A DNA stretch of 64,000 nt, taken from Melioribacteraceae bacterium. Lineage in GTDB: Bacteria > Bacteroidota > Ignavibacteria > Ignavibacteriales > Melioribacteraceae. Under the pieces are notes generated by a model, which saw nothing but the letters and a program-made list of their open reading frames with translations, was not told the DNA's origin and made no database searches. The translations under genes and the position numbers were made by a program. Of the stretch, positions 9,576 to 19,709 are shown in pieces (the first letter of the stretch is position 1; each line of letters opens with the position of its first letter). The DNA is taken from NCBI GenBank assembly GCA_021740785.1, contig JAIOZI010000015.1:22315-86314 (forward strand). The letters are read 5' to 3'.

Positions 9576-10244
9576 ATGCGCGTTCTTATTGTAGAAGATG
9601 AAAAAGGAATTCTCAATTTTTTAAGAGACGGACTAAAGGAAGAAAATTTTGCTGTTGATACCGCACAGGATGGGAACACAGGCTTAGAACTTGCGCTGGT
9701 AAATGATTACGATGTGGTGCTTTTGGATTGGATGATTCCCGGTATAAGCGGCATCGAAGTTTGCCGGCAGATTAAAAAAGAGAAACGTTCTGTTCCGATT
9801 ATTTTTCTTACTGCCAAAGATACAGTCCAGGATACTGTGTTCGGATTGGAAGCCGGCGCTAATGATTATATCAGGAAACCTTTTCAGTTCGAGGAACTTC
9901 TTGCTCGCATACGTGTGCAATTGCGTTCGACTAATGAGGAGGATTCGGCGCTCACTTTCGAAGATATTTATCTCAATCTCGATACCCGCCAGGTGTTTAA
10001 AGGTAAAAGAGAAATTCAGTTAACCCAAAAGGAATTTGCACTGCTTGAGTTTCTTATTCGAAATAAGGGTAAGGTTTGTACACGTACAAGAATAATTGAA
10101 CATGTTTGGGATATTCATTTTGATTCCGATACTTCTGTAATTGATGTTTATATAAACTTCCTTCGTAAAAAACTGGATGAAGATGGGAAGGAAAGTTGTA
10201 TAAATACGGTTAGGGGAGTCGGTTACATTATGCGCGAAGTTTAG
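9576..10244 (+). CDS. OmpR-family response regulator
   Basis: The receiver domain (residues 1-120) has the acidic pair Glu7-Asp8, the phosphoacceptor Asp51 in LLDWMIPG, Thr79 and Lys101 in RKPF. A winged-helix DNA-binding domain follows (about 130-222, ending VRGVGYIMR). The partner histidine kinase starts one base after its stop. The DUF2231 gene lies upstream and an exported rubrerythrin downstream. Phased TTAAG repeats at both promoters suggest this regulator controls its own operon and the rubrerythrin gene. Confidence 0.95.
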   Translation: MRVLIVEDEKGILNFLRDGLKEENFAVDTAQDGNTGLELALVNDYDVVLLDWMIPGISGIEVCRQIKKEKRSVPIIFLTAKDTVQDTVFGLEAGANDYIRKPFQFEELLARIRVQLRSTNEEDSALTFEDIYLNLDTRQVFKGKREIQLTQKEFALLEFLIRNKGKVCTRTRIIEHVWDIHFDSDTSVIDVYINFLRKKLDEDGKESCINTVRGVGYIMREV

Positions 10245-10245
10245 T

Positions 10246-11622
10246 ATGAGCTTAAGGAATAGAATAGCGTTTTACTTTATGGCGGTAACAGCCTTGTTTA
10301 CTTCCATTTTGTTTTTTGTTATTTACAGTATCGTTTTCAATACTGTATATAATCATCTTGATGAAGATCTTGAAGCAGAAACCTCTGAAGTAACCAACAG
10401 TATTATCTTTATTAAAGATGAGATGATCTTTACAAATGAATATGAATGGACAGAGAAAGAACACGGGCAGGTTGAGGTAAATCCTACATTTATTCAAGTA
10501 GTAGATTCAAACGAAAATATCATTAGAAAGACAAATAATTTAAGAGACAGCAGCCTCACATTTCACCGCGGCATATTTAAAAAACAATTCTATGATTTGA
10601 ATGTTGCCGGGTCATCGGTAAGACAAATTCAAGCTCCGATCTTTTCTGATGATGGTAAAATTAAAGCATTTATATTGATTGCAATTCCACTAGAGGAATC
10701 TGCAATAGTATTATCAAATCTTAAAACCGTTTTGTTTGTTTCATTCCCTGTTGTACTTTTGTTGTTGTTTTCTGTTTCACGAGCAATTGCCGGAAGAATA
10801 ATATCACCGGTAAACAACATCATAAAAACCGCTGAAAAAATTACCCGGGAAAATCTTAATGAAAGAATTGCCTATCCGCCAAGGAAAGATGAACTTTTTG
10901 TATTAACGGATACAATCAATAATTTATTGGACCGGCTTCAAGAAACTGTGCTGCGCGAAAAACAATTTACAGCAGATGCATCTCACGAGCTCCGAACTCC
11001 TATCTCAATTATAAAAGGAACTCTCGAAGTATTGATTCGCAAAGAAAGAAATACGGAACAATATAAAGAAAAAATAAAGTATGTAATCGGAGAAGTTGAT
11101 AGAATGGCTGAACTGGTAGAGCAGCTTCTTTCGCTTGCCAGGTATGAAAGCGGTAAAATTAAACCGATGATAGGTGATATCAAACTTCCTTCGATTATTG
11201 ATATGGCGATTGCGAGATTCGAAAAAAATATATCCGCTAAAAAGGTAAAAGTAGTTAAAGAGTATGTTGATGGAACAACTGTAATCGCTGATGCATCAAT
11301 GATGGAAATTATTATAGAAAACCTAATTTCAAATTCGGTTAAATATTCATTTGAAGAAAGTAAAGTTTATATAAAACTATTCCCGGATAATGGCAAAACA
11401 ATTTTGTCTATTACTAATTACGGCAAACCTATTTCTCAAGAACAATTAACAAATATATTTGATCGATTTTATCGTGTAGATACCAGCCGCACATCCGATA
11501 TTGCCGGCAGCGGTCTTGGTTTGGCGATTGTAAAAAGATTAATTGAATTACAAAATCTTTCAATTAAAGCCGAAAGCAGCAAACAGAAAGGCACTACCTT
11601 CAGTGTGATTTTCACATCATAA
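10246..11622 (+). CDS. Membrane sensor histidine kinase (HAMP-HisKA-HATPase)
   Basis: This 458-residue orthodox kinase has a first membrane helix at residues 8-30, a periplasmic domain of about 130 residues, and a second helix around 160-182. A HAMP segment follows (RIISPVNNIIKTAEKI), then HisKA with the phosphorylated His247 in ASHELRTP, and an HATPase domain with the N box (ENLISNSVKYS) and G box (GSGLGLAI). The sensed signal is unknown; the rubrerythrin target suggests a redox or metal cue. The ATG lies one base after the regulator's stop, which implies translational coupling. Confidence 0.94.
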   Translation: MSLRNRIAFYFMAVTALFTSILFFVIYSIVFNTVYNHLDEDLEAETSEVTNSIIFIKDEMIFTNEYEWTEKEHGQVEVNPTFIQVVDSNENIIRKTNNLRDSSLTFHRGIFKKQFYDLNVAGSSVRQIQAPIFSDDGKIKAFILIAIPLEESAIVLSNLKTVLFVSFPVVLLLLFSVSRAIAGRIISPVNNIIKTAEKITRENLNERIAYPPRKDELFVLTDTINNLLDRLQETVLREKQFTADASHELRTPISIIKGTLEVLIRKERNTEQYKEKIKYVIGEVDRMAELVEQLLSLARYESGKIKPMIGDIKLPSIIDMAIARFEKNISAKKVKVVKEYVDGTTVIADASMMEIIIENLISNSVKYSFEESKVYIKLFPDNGKTILSITNYGKPISQEQLTNIFDRFYRVDTSRTSDIAGSGLGLAIVKRLIELQNLSIKAESSKQKGTTFSVIFTS

Positions 11623-11633
11623 AGCTTCCAAAC

Positions 11634-11691
11634 ATTTTAAGCAAATTTTAAGATTCACTTAAGTGTAGTTTTAGGAATACACATTAAATTG
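11634..11691 (+). promoter_or_regulatory. Promoter with three TTAAG boxes plus TTTAG, a near-copy of the 8965 site
   Basis: TTAAG boxes start at 11637, 11648 and 11659, with a TTTAG variant at 11670, so all are exactly 11 bases apart. The first 20 bases differ from the 8965 site at only one position. The last box is again about ten bases before a TAAATTG element (11685-11691). The rubrerythrin ATG follows at 11731. The conserved box phase and promoter distance argue for one regulator, most simply the OmpR-type protein at 9576. Confidence 0.7.
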
Positions 11692-11730
11692 CGTACAGAA
11701 ATTATCAATCAAAAAAGAAAGGTGTCTAAA

Positions 11731-12345
11731 ATGAAACTAAGATCGATTCTTATAAGTGTTTTCTTGTTTGCATTTGTTAACCTGTCATTTGCAGGATCGG
11801 AATTGGCAACTGTTCAAAATATAAAAGCGGCAATTAAAGGCGAAACAACTGCGAGCGCTAAATATGCTTCTTATGCTGAAAAAGCAAAAGAAGAAGGTTT
11901 TGAAAAAGTTGCATTATTGTTTGAAGCCGCTTCAAAAGCAGAGGCTGTGCATGCAAACAATCACAGGGCGGTACTTTCGCAGCTTGGTGAAAGCATGAAT
12001 GATTTTGAACCTGAATTCACAGTCAAGTCAACAAAAGAAAACCTTGCTGATGCTATAAACGGTGAAAGTTATGAGGTGGCGACAATGTATCCCGATTTCT
12101 TATCGGCGGCACAAACAGATAATGTTAATCTTGCGCTAATCTCGTTTAATTATGCTTATCAAACTGAAAAGAAGCATGCTGAATTTTATAAGAAAGCTTT
12201 GGCACAATTGGAAGCTGGAAATGAAAAGCAGCTTCCGTCGGTTTACTATGTTTGCAGCACCTGCGGAAATACATATGAAAATGAAGCCCCGGAAAGATGC
12301 GGTATTTCAATGACCCCGAACGACAGGTTTATTACAATTAAATAA
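11731..12345 (+). CDS. Exported rubrerythrin-like diiron protein with degenerate rubredoxin domain
   Basis: Rubrerythrins reduce hydrogen peroxide with a diiron centre. From the ATG at 11731 (AGAAAGG upstream) the 204-residue protein opens with a Sec signal peptide (core ILISVFLFAFVN, cleavage near SFA-G), which is unusual because the family is mostly cytoplasmic. The ferritin-like domain keeps both ExxH pairs (EAVH and EKKH) and the partner glutamates (GETTAS, GESYEV). In the C-terminal rubredoxin-like part the first CxxC is present (CSTCG), but the second pair is reduced to one cysteine (RCGIS), leaving three of four iron ligands. An upstream in-frame ATT/ATG-less extension is not needed. 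Confidence 0.88.
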   Translation: MKLRSILISVFLFAFVNLSFAGSELATVQNIKAAIKGETTASAKYASYAEKAKEEGFEKVALLFEAASKAEAVHANNHRAVLSQLGESMNDFEPEFTVKSTKENLADAINGESYEVATMYPDFLSAAQTDNVNLALISFNYAYQTEKKHAEFYKKALAQLEAGNEKQLPSVYYVCSTCGNTYENEAPERCGISMTPNDRFITIK

Positions 12346-12589
12346 TTTCCTGATCTGATATTACTACAGAGGCTGATTCAAAAATATTGCACCCGATATC
12401 CCACTAATCTAAAGAATTTGAATCGGTCTCTTGTTGTATTTCAAGTCGCCAGAAATTCCTTCCCAATTAATGAATTCTTCCGATTTATAAATGAAAAATT
12501 CCCTGCTGGATTTTCTTTATATCGATTCTTTATATATTTTTACAATTCTTATTTATAAACATTTTGCCATCCTTAATAAAGGTTATTAG

Positions 12590-12981
12590 ATGAATATTAA
12601 TATTGGTAGAATCGTAATTCTTGTTAATGATTACGATAAAGCATTCGAGTTTTATAAGCAGATTTTTTTTGCTAAAAAATTATATGATGAAACAACACCG
12701 GAGGGACAAAGATTTTTACATATTTCATTTTCAGGTAATAACGGTATTGGTATTTGGTTTCTTAAAACCGATTCGGATAATCAGAAAGATAAAGTCGGTA
12801 AACAAACAGCCGGTCAACCTACAATAGTTTTTTACACAGACGATATAGAACCACTTTACGAACGTCTTCAAAAGATAACGTGGAGATTATCGAAAAATTA
12901 GTATCTTCGCCGGGTAATAAATTTTTTCATTGTCTTGATCTTTACGGAAATAGAATTACGGTAGTTCAATTAACCGGATAA
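12590..12981 (+). pseudogene. VOC (glyoxalase/bleomycin-resistance fold) gene broken by a single-base frameshift
   Basis: The first frame (12590-12873) encodes a normal VOC start (IGRIVILVNDYDKAFEFYKQ) and continues to RLQK. It then shifts into a wrong frame and stops at 12901. From 12874 the next frame continues the fold (VEIIEKLV, then FHCLDLYGNRITVVQ) and ends at 12981. One missing base in the AAAA run at 12870-12873 would restore a protein of about 130 residues. This may be a true mutation or a sequencing error; an indel at a homopolymer fits either. The next gene starts two bases later. Confidence 0.75.
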
Positions 12982-12983
12982 CA

Positions 12984-14309
<1,326 letters not shown>

Positions 14310-14927
14310 AAAATGGTTAGAAAAAAATCATAATAAATTATCCGAACAGTGGATCGGGTATTATAAAAAACATACCGGGAAGCCGAGTATAACTTGGTCG
14401 GAGTCGGTTGATCAAGCAATTTGTTTCGGCTGGATTGACGGATTGAGAAAATCGATTGATGACGAAAGCTATATGATTCGTTTTACTCCGCGGAAGCCTG
14501 AAAGCAATTGGAGCGCGGTCAATATTGAAAAAGTGAAGAAGCTCACCAAGCTCGGTTTAATGAAACCGGAAGGGATTGCAGCCTATCAAAAAAGGAAAGA
14601 ACACAAATCAAAAGTTTACAGCTACGAACAGAAGGAAGTAAAGCTGGATAAAAAATTTATAGATATGATTAAAGCGAACAAAAAAGCGTGGCAGTATTTC
14701 AATAAGCTACTTGCTCCCTCGGCAAAAAAAGTTTCGATTAGATGGGTGATGAGCGCCAAACAAGAAAAGACACGGTTAAAAAGATTGAAAATCTTGATCG
14801 ATTCATGTGCGAAAGAAGAAAAAATACCGGCATTGACCAAGTATAAAAAGTAGTACTTACTATCCAATATCAGTATCCGAAAATCTCCGAAATACAAATA
14901 ATTCATGCAGCTTGAAAATATACTTGC

Positions 14928-14971
14928 GTAACTAAAATGTTACACATATATTCGTGTAACTATTTAGTTAC
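14928..14971. promoter_or_regulatory. Tandem inverted-repeat operator upstream of the arsR-type gene
   Basis: Two copies of the palindrome GTAAC-N6-GTTAC lie at 14928-14943 and 14956-14971, centred 28 bases apart. They are joined by another dyad: GTTACAC at 14939 mirrored by GTGTAAC at 14954. The repeats lie 130-170 bases before an ArsR-type regulator. Such proteins bind imperfect palindromes as dimers, so autoregulation of the two-gene operon is the simplest reading. Confidence 0.65.
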
Positions 14972-15099
14972 ATATTGAAAACGTAGTCATATATTATGAA
15001 TAGAGACATAAAGTAAAATTGGTACATCTCTCATCACGTTGAAACGGTTTGGAAAGCGCAATAAAACAAAGATTTATAGAAATATTGGATAACCATAAA

Positions 15100-15456
15100 A
15101 TGAAACAGCAAACAGTTGATCCGTTTCAGGCAATTGCAGATCCGAGCCGCCGGCAGATTTTGCATTTACTTTCAAAAGAAAAGCTGACGATAAACTCACT
15201 TGCCGAAAATTTTGAAATGAGCAGACCTGCGGTTTCGAAGCACGTTAAAATTTTAAACTCAGCGGGATTAATCTCCGTTGAATCAGCCGGACGAGAACGG
15301 CTGTGCACTCTTAAACAAGAAGGATTTAACCAACTTCATCAGTGGCTGGAGTACTATGAAAAATTCTGGACTATGAAATTAAACGCACTCGAACAATTTT
15401 TATCCGGAACTCAACCATCAAGCAGGAAAAACAATAAAGGAAGGAAGGCAAAATGA
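15100..15456 (+). CDS. ArsR-family winged-helix transcriptional regulator
   Basis: The HTH core is clear: DPFQAIADPSRRQILHLLSKEKLTINSLAENFEMSRP followed by AVSKHVKILNSAGLI. No metal-binding CxC pair is visible, so this is the non-metal subgroup that is typically encoded just before an SRPBCC protein. That is the case here: the stop overlaps the next ATG by four bases (ATGA). The ATG at 15100 gives 118 residues, the usual size; a TTG at 15049 would add 17 residues with no family match. Confidence 0.9.
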   Translation: MKQQTVDPFQAIADPSRRQILHLLSKEKLTINSLAENFEMSRPAVSKHVKILNSAGLISVESAGRERLCTLKQEGFNQLHQWLEYYEKFWTMKLNALEQFLSGTQPSSRKNNKGRKAK

Positions 15457-15878
15457 AAAACGAACCTTTTGTAATTGAAAGAGAATATGACGCGCCAATA
15501 GATAAAGTGTGGGAGGCACTTACCGATAATTCTCAAATAAAACAATGGTATTTCGATATTGCGGAGTTCAAACCCGAAGTCGGCTTTGAATTTCAATTCG
15601 AAGGCGGGAAAGATGACAGGCGTTACATTCACTTGTGTAAAGTAACCGAAGTAATACCAACGAAGAAATTGTCGTATACATGGCGTTATGACGGTTATCC
15701 CGGCAGCAGTCATGTAATATGGGAGCTTTTTGATGCGAACGGTAAAACGAAGGTAAGATTAACACACGAAAATCTCGAAAGCTTCGGTACCGGTAATCCT
15801 GATTTCGCAAAAGAGAATTTTGTACAGGGCTGGAATGCTATTCTCGGTGAATTGTTAAAAGATTTTTTGGAGAATTAA
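15453..15878 (+). CDS. SRPBCC (AHSA1-like) protein, partner of the ArsR regulator
   Basis: This 141-residue START-like hydrophobic-pocket protein opens with FVIEREYDAPIDKVWEALTD and has the conserved WYFDIAEFKPEVG and SYTWRYDGYPG segments. AHSA1-like SRPBCC proteins bind small hydrophobic ligands, but the specific ligand here is unknown. The four-base overlap with the arsR-type gene suggests the two act together, perhaps with this protein delivering or consuming the effector. Confidence 0.85.
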   Translation: MKNEPFVIEREYDAPIDKVWEALTDNSQIKQWYFDIAEFKPEVGFEFQFEGGKDDRRYIHLCKVTEVIPTKKLSYTWRYDGYPGSSHVIWELFDANGKTKVRLTHENLESFGTGNPDFAKENFVQGWNAILGELLKDFLEN

Positions 15879-15987
15879 CATGGCTGGAAAAATATAAACC
15901 AAAAATAACTCGTCTATTTTTCGGTTGAGAACATAAATTGGAGATAATACTTTTGTCCAATATTAAACAAAAGTACCGGGTAAAAAA

Positions 15988-17052
15988 ATGCAAATTACAA
16001 ATAGAAGCGAGATTCAAAAATATTATACGGCTCTGCTTGAAAGAGATTCAAATTTTATAGGCACATTTTTCGTGGGAGTAAAAACAACAGGTGTTTTTTG
16101 CATTCCGACTTGCAGAGCTAGAAAACCGAAACTCGAAAACGTCGAATTCTTTACCGAAGTAAAGGATGTATTAAGAAACGGTTACAGACCTTGTAAAATT
16201 TGTAAACCTACACAAAATGCTTATCAACCCCCGGCTGATGTGTCTCAAGCATTGAACATGGTAAAAAGTAAACCGAAAGAGAAAATCAATGATTATCAAT
16301 TAAGGAAGTCGGGCATGAGTCCCGAAAAAATTAGAAGATGGTTTAAGCAGCATTACGGTATAACTTTTCAAGCATACCAAAGGATGCTGCGGATCAACAC
16401 GGCATTTCAAGAGCTGCAAAACGGGAATAAAGTAATTGATTCTGCATATGAATCAGGATACGAATCGTTGAGCGGGTTCAATTATACATTTAAGAAAATG
16501 CTTGGCAATTCACCCAACCAAATTAAAAATAAAAATATAATCTTGATAACAAGGCTTACCACACCACTCGGACCAATGTACGCATGTGCCACGAACAAAG
16601 GTATCTGTTTATTGGAATTTACCGATAGGAGAATGCTCGAGACGGAATTCCACGATCTGCAAAACAAATTAAACGCCACCATAATTGCCGGTGAGAATGA
16701 ACATCTAATTAAATTGAAAAAAGAACTGGCAGAATATTTTGACGGAGCGAGAAAAGAATTTACCGTTCAACTTCAAACACCCGGTTCTGATTTTCAACAG
16801 TTAGTCTGGAATGGATTACACAATATAGAGTATGGAAAAACTAGTTCTTACCAACAGCAGGCGGAGTCACTGAAAAAACCGAATGCTGTGAGAGCTGTCG
16901 CATCAGCAAACGGGCAGAATAGAATTTCGATAGTGATTCCTTGTCACAGGGTAATAGGGAAGAACGGAAACTTAACAGGTTACGGCGGCGGACTTGAAAG
17001 GAAGAAATGGCTGCTTGAGCATGAAAAGAAATTTTCTAATGTCAATTATTGA
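15988..17052 (+). CDS. ada: Ada: methylated-DNA repair methyltransferase and transcription activator
   Basis: Ada repairs alkylated DNA and activates the adaptive response. All three parts are present in 354 residues. The N-terminal zinc domain has Cys38, Cys42, Cys69 and Cys72, of which Cys38 normally accepts methyl groups from phosphotriesters. An AraC-type helix-turn-helix follows (about 100-175). The C-terminal O6-methylguanine transferase has PCHRVIG with acceptor Cys319. The domain order and length match E. coli Ada closely. It is transcribed alone; the next gene converges on it. Confidence 0.95.
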   Translation: MQITNRSEIQKYYTALLERDSNFIGTFFVGVKTTGVFCIPTCRARKPKLENVEFFTEVKDVLRNGYRPCKICKPTQNAYQPPADVSQALNMVKSKPKEKINDYQLRKSGMSPEKIRRWFKQHYGITFQAYQRMLRINTAFQELQNGNKVIDSAYESGYESLSGFNYTFKKMLGNSPNQIKNKNIILITRLTTPLGPMYACATNKGICLLEFTDRRMLETEFHDLQNKLNATIIAGENEHLIKLKKELAEYFDGARKEFTVQLQTPGSDFQQLVWNGLHNIEYGKTSSYQQQAESLKKPNAVRAVASANGQNRISIVIPCHRVIGKNGNLTGYGGGLERKKWLLEHEKKFSNVNY

Positions 17053-17160
17053 TTCCTTGAATGAGAAGTTCAATTATACCTTTTGCTAAATTAATTTGTA
17101 TCCAACTTTTTAAACGATTGCAAGAAATTTTAATACAGAAAAGTCGGAATGAAATTTTCT

Positions 17161-18141
17161 TTACGCTGCAAACTCCCTGTTATATTTATTTCGGTATTGA
17201 AAAGGCGATAACCCGGTTATTTTTTTAAACGTATTACGGAATGCCTTCGGATCGGTATAACCGACTTTATACATAGCATCGGTAACGTTTTCCCGTGATG
17301 ATTCGAGACTCATTTTTGCAGCTTCCACTTTTACTCGTTGAATATATTCCGTAATCGTATTCGCAGTAGCTTTTTTAAAGCGGCGCTCGAGATTTCTTCT
17401 GCTCAATGCAAACATAGAAGCTAATTGACTAACCGTAATTTTATTCTGATAATTGCTTTCAATAAATTCTTGAGCTTTTTTAACCTGTTCGTCGTTGTGT
17501 TCTTTTTGACCTCTGAACATTATAAACTGTGATTGGCTTTGTTTATTAATATCGATCATAAATGACTTGGCTGTTAAAAGAGCGATTTCTCTACCGGTAA
17601 ATTTTTCAATTAAATACAAAATTAAGTTCAAGTAAGAGTATGCTCCCCCGCTGGTATAAATACCTGCATCCTCAGTCATAATTTTATCATCGAGTAAAAT
17701 AATATCAGGATACATTTTCCTAAACTCAGCAGAAAAACGCCAATGAGTCGTAGCACGTTTACCGTTCAACAATCCGGTAGCCGCCAGAAAGAACGAACCC
17801 AAACAAAAACTTACAATCTCGGCACCGTTCCTATACTGATCAATTATCCACGGAATGAACTCCTTGTTGCGCTCGGCAGCTTTATCCTGCTCGCCGTGGA
17901 TAGCGGGAATAATAATTATATCAGTTTTGTTTACTTCATCAATTAATAGCTCAGGATTTACCACGAATAAACCGGTGCTTTGTTCAGTTACTTTTGATAA
18001 TCCTACTAATTGAACTTTGAAAACCGGTGGATTTCCGCTATCAATAAGCATTTCATTTACATTTGAGAAAATTTGATGAGTTCCTTCGATATTAACTAGG
18101 CTAGTATGTCCATGCGGAATTAAAATAGAGATATGTTTCAT
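17161..18141 (-). CDS. GlxA-type transcriptional regulator (DJ-1/PfpI domain plus AraC HTH)
   Basis: The N-terminal 180 residues form a class I glutamine-amidotransferase-like DJ-1/PfpI domain. Its nucleophile elbow is visible (SFCLGSFFLAATGLL), followed by ATTHWRF, as in GlxA/FtrA regulators. The C-terminal 100 residues are an AraC HTH with SRRNLERRFKKAT and GLSPFQYRNKY. The ATG at 18141 (GGGAAACA upstream) gives 326 residues and matches the family start; the longer frame to 18201 adds an unlikely hydrophobic leader. It is divergent from the VOC/DHFR gene series, which it might regulate. Confidence 0.9.
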   Translation of the reverse strand: MKHISILIPHGHTSLVNIEGTHQIFSNVNEMLIDSGNPPVFKVQLVGLSKVTEQSTGLFVVNPELLIDEVNKTDIIIIPAIHGEQDKAAERNKEFIPWIIDQYRNGAEIVSFCLGSFFLAATGLLNGKRATTHWRFSAEFRKMYPDIILLDDKIMTEDAGIYTSGGAYSYLNLILYLIEKFTGREIALLTAKSFMIDINKQSQSQFIMFRGQKEHNDEQVKKAQEFIESNYQNKITVSQLASMFALSRRNLERRFKKATANTITEYIQRVKVEAAKMSLESSRENVTDAMYKVGYTDPKAFRNTFKKITGLSPFQYRNKYNREFAA

Positions 18142-18313
18142 TTTGTTTCCCACTTCAAATTGTAACTTAAGAAATATAAAAAGACAAAATGTCGGAATCA
18201 ACCCTAAAAATTGCCGTAATTGACCCTCTCAAATAGAAATTCATTAGAGTAAATTAGATCTGTTATGAATTTTTATGAGCAAACTTATTAATATCAAAAA
18301 AGGAGATGCAATT

Positions 18314-18751
18314 ATGAAATCAGTAAACCCATATTTAAATTTCCAGGGAAATACGGAAGAAGCGTTCAACTTTTACAAAAAAGTTTTCGGTGGTGAATTC
18401 CCGGGAGGAATAATTCGTTTCAATAGCGCTAAAATGGGGGAAAAACTTAGCGAGGAAGAGCAGCAGAAAGTTATGCACGTCGGTTTGCCAATGGGTAACC
18501 AAAATTATTTGATGGCAACGGATGCTCTTGAATCGCTAGAACAGAAGGTGAAATTCGGGAACAATTTTTATATAGCAATTGATGCCGAAAGTAAAGATGA
18601 AGCCGATATGTTGTTCGAAGGACTTTCTGATGGGGGCAAGGTTGAAATGCCGATGGCTGATCAATTTTGGGGTGACTACTTTGGTTCATTAACGGATCAA
18701 TTCGGCGTGCAGTGGATGGTTATTTACTCACATCTAAAAACTGAAAACTAA
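18314..18751 (+). CDS. VOC family protein, PhnB-like
   Basis: This 145-residue protein is of the PhnB/3-demethylubiquinone-methyltransferase-like VOC group: NPYLNFQGNTEEAFNFYKKVFGGEF at the start and DQFWGDYFGSLTDQFGVQWM near the end. The ATG at 18314 follows AAAGGAG and fixes the start; the frame to 18275 is an extension. Members fold as paired beta-alpha-beta modules. The fold is clear but no reaction is assigned. It heads a run of small genes to 21815. Confidence 0.88.
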   Translation: MKSVNPYLNFQGNTEEAFNFYKKVFGGEFPGGIIRFNSAKMGEKLSEEEQQKVMHVGLPMGNQNYLMATDALESLEQKVKFGNNFYIAIDAESKDEADMLFEGLSDGGKVEMPMADQFWGDYFGSLTDQFGVQWMVIYSHLKTEN

Positions 18752-18790
18752 TTTACATTATATGATTCTTATTTTAACTTCTATTGTTAT

Positions 18791-19102
18791 ATGACAGCAT
18801 CAAAACGAAAACTAAAAATCTGTGATCGCGGACATAAATTTTATAAAAGCAGTGATTGCCCTACTTGTCCGGTTTGTGAAAGAGAAAGAAAACCAAAGCA
18901 AGGGTTCCTTTCTTCACTTAGCGCCCCGGCAAGAAGAGCACTTGAGAATATAGGAATAACAACCGTTAATGAACTTTCTAATTATACTGAGAAAGAAATA
19001 TTGAATTTGCACGGTATGGGTCCGAGTTCAATTCCAAAATTAAAAAATGTGATGGAACAGAATGGATTATCATTTAAAAACTCTGCCGGCGATGCAAAAT
19101 AA
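18791..19102 (+). CDS. Free-standing RNA polymerase alpha C-terminal-domain-like protein with zinc-ribbon
   Basis: The 103-residue protein starts with a cysteine-rich segment (CDRGHK then CPTCPVCERE), a likely zinc ribbon. It continues with an alpha-CTD-like helix-hairpin-helix (LSAPARRALENIGITTVNEL, then HGMGPSSIPKLKNVM). This resembles the DNA-binding alpha-CTD of RNA polymerase without the rest of RpoA. I recall similar proteins in Bacteroidetes next to DHFR-like genes, but their role is unknown. It may bind DNA or touch transcription activators. The DHFR-like gene starts 13 bases after its stop, so they are probably one operon. Confidence 0.75.
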   Translation: MTASKRKLKICDRGHKFYKSSDCPTCPVCERERKPKQGFLSSLSAPARRALENIGITTVNELSNYTEKEILNLHGMGPSSIPKLKNVMEQNGLSFKNSAGDAK

Positions 19103-19115
19103 CGGAGGAGAAACA

Positions 19116-19682
19116 ATGAGAAAATTAAAATTGCAAATGCAGATGACACTTGACGGATTTGTTTCAACAGGCCCAAGAGATGAACAAAAATGGGTTACCT
19201 GGGCTTGGGACGAAATAAAACATGATGTACTTGACCTGGCTAACAGTTGCGACACAGAACTAATAGGTCGAAAATTAGCTGTCGATTATATTCCATTTTG
19301 GACAGAAACTTTATCGCAACCTGAATCAATGATGTATGAAGCAGCCAAAATCAAAGCCGGTCAGAAGAAAATCGTTTTCTCAAAGACATTAAACAAATCT
19401 ATTTGGGAAAATACTGAGGTTGCAAAAGGCGACTTAGTAGAAGAAATAAGAAAACTTAAGAATCAGAATGGGAAAGATATAATTGTTTACGGCGGAACTT
19501 CGTTTGTAGCATCATTAATAAAAGAAGGGTTAATTGATGAGTTGAATCTTTTTCTTAATCCTGTTGCAATAGGTAAAGGAGAATCAATCTTCAGTAGTTT
19601 GGAGGAATTCAGGAAACTGCAACTTAAAAAAACAATTACTTATGATAGCGGAATTGTGCTTTTGAAATATGAAGCTAAATAA
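19116..19682 (+). CDS. Dihydrofolate-reductase/RibD-C family protein (first of three)
   Basis: The ATG at 19116 follows a strong GGAGGAG site. The 188-residue protein has the family start LQMQMTLDGFVSTG, the ELIGRK segment and the NADPH-loop-like DIIVYGGTSFVASLIKEGLIDELNLFLNPVAIGKGESIF. Such proteins share the DHFR/RibD C-terminal fold, and most have no known substrate. It sits between the alpha-CTD-like gene and a second DHFR-like gene. Confidence 0.88.
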   Translation: MRKLKLQMQMTLDGFVSTGPRDEQKWVTWAWDEIKHDVLDLANSCDTELIGRKLAVDYIPFWTETLSQPESMMYEAAKIKAGQKKIVFSKTLNKSIWENTEVAKGDLVEEIRKLKNQNGKDIIVYGGTSFVASLIKEGLIDELNLFLNPVAIGKGESIFSSLEEFRKLQLKKTITYDSGIVLLKYEAK

Positions 19683-19709
19683 AAATTTTATTAATTGGGA
19701 GTGAGTTAT

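Noticed and set aside
10252..11183. Antisense frames inside the histidine kinase and similar shadows in other genes
   Set aside because: They lie opposite well-supported domains, lack ribosome sites and match no family.
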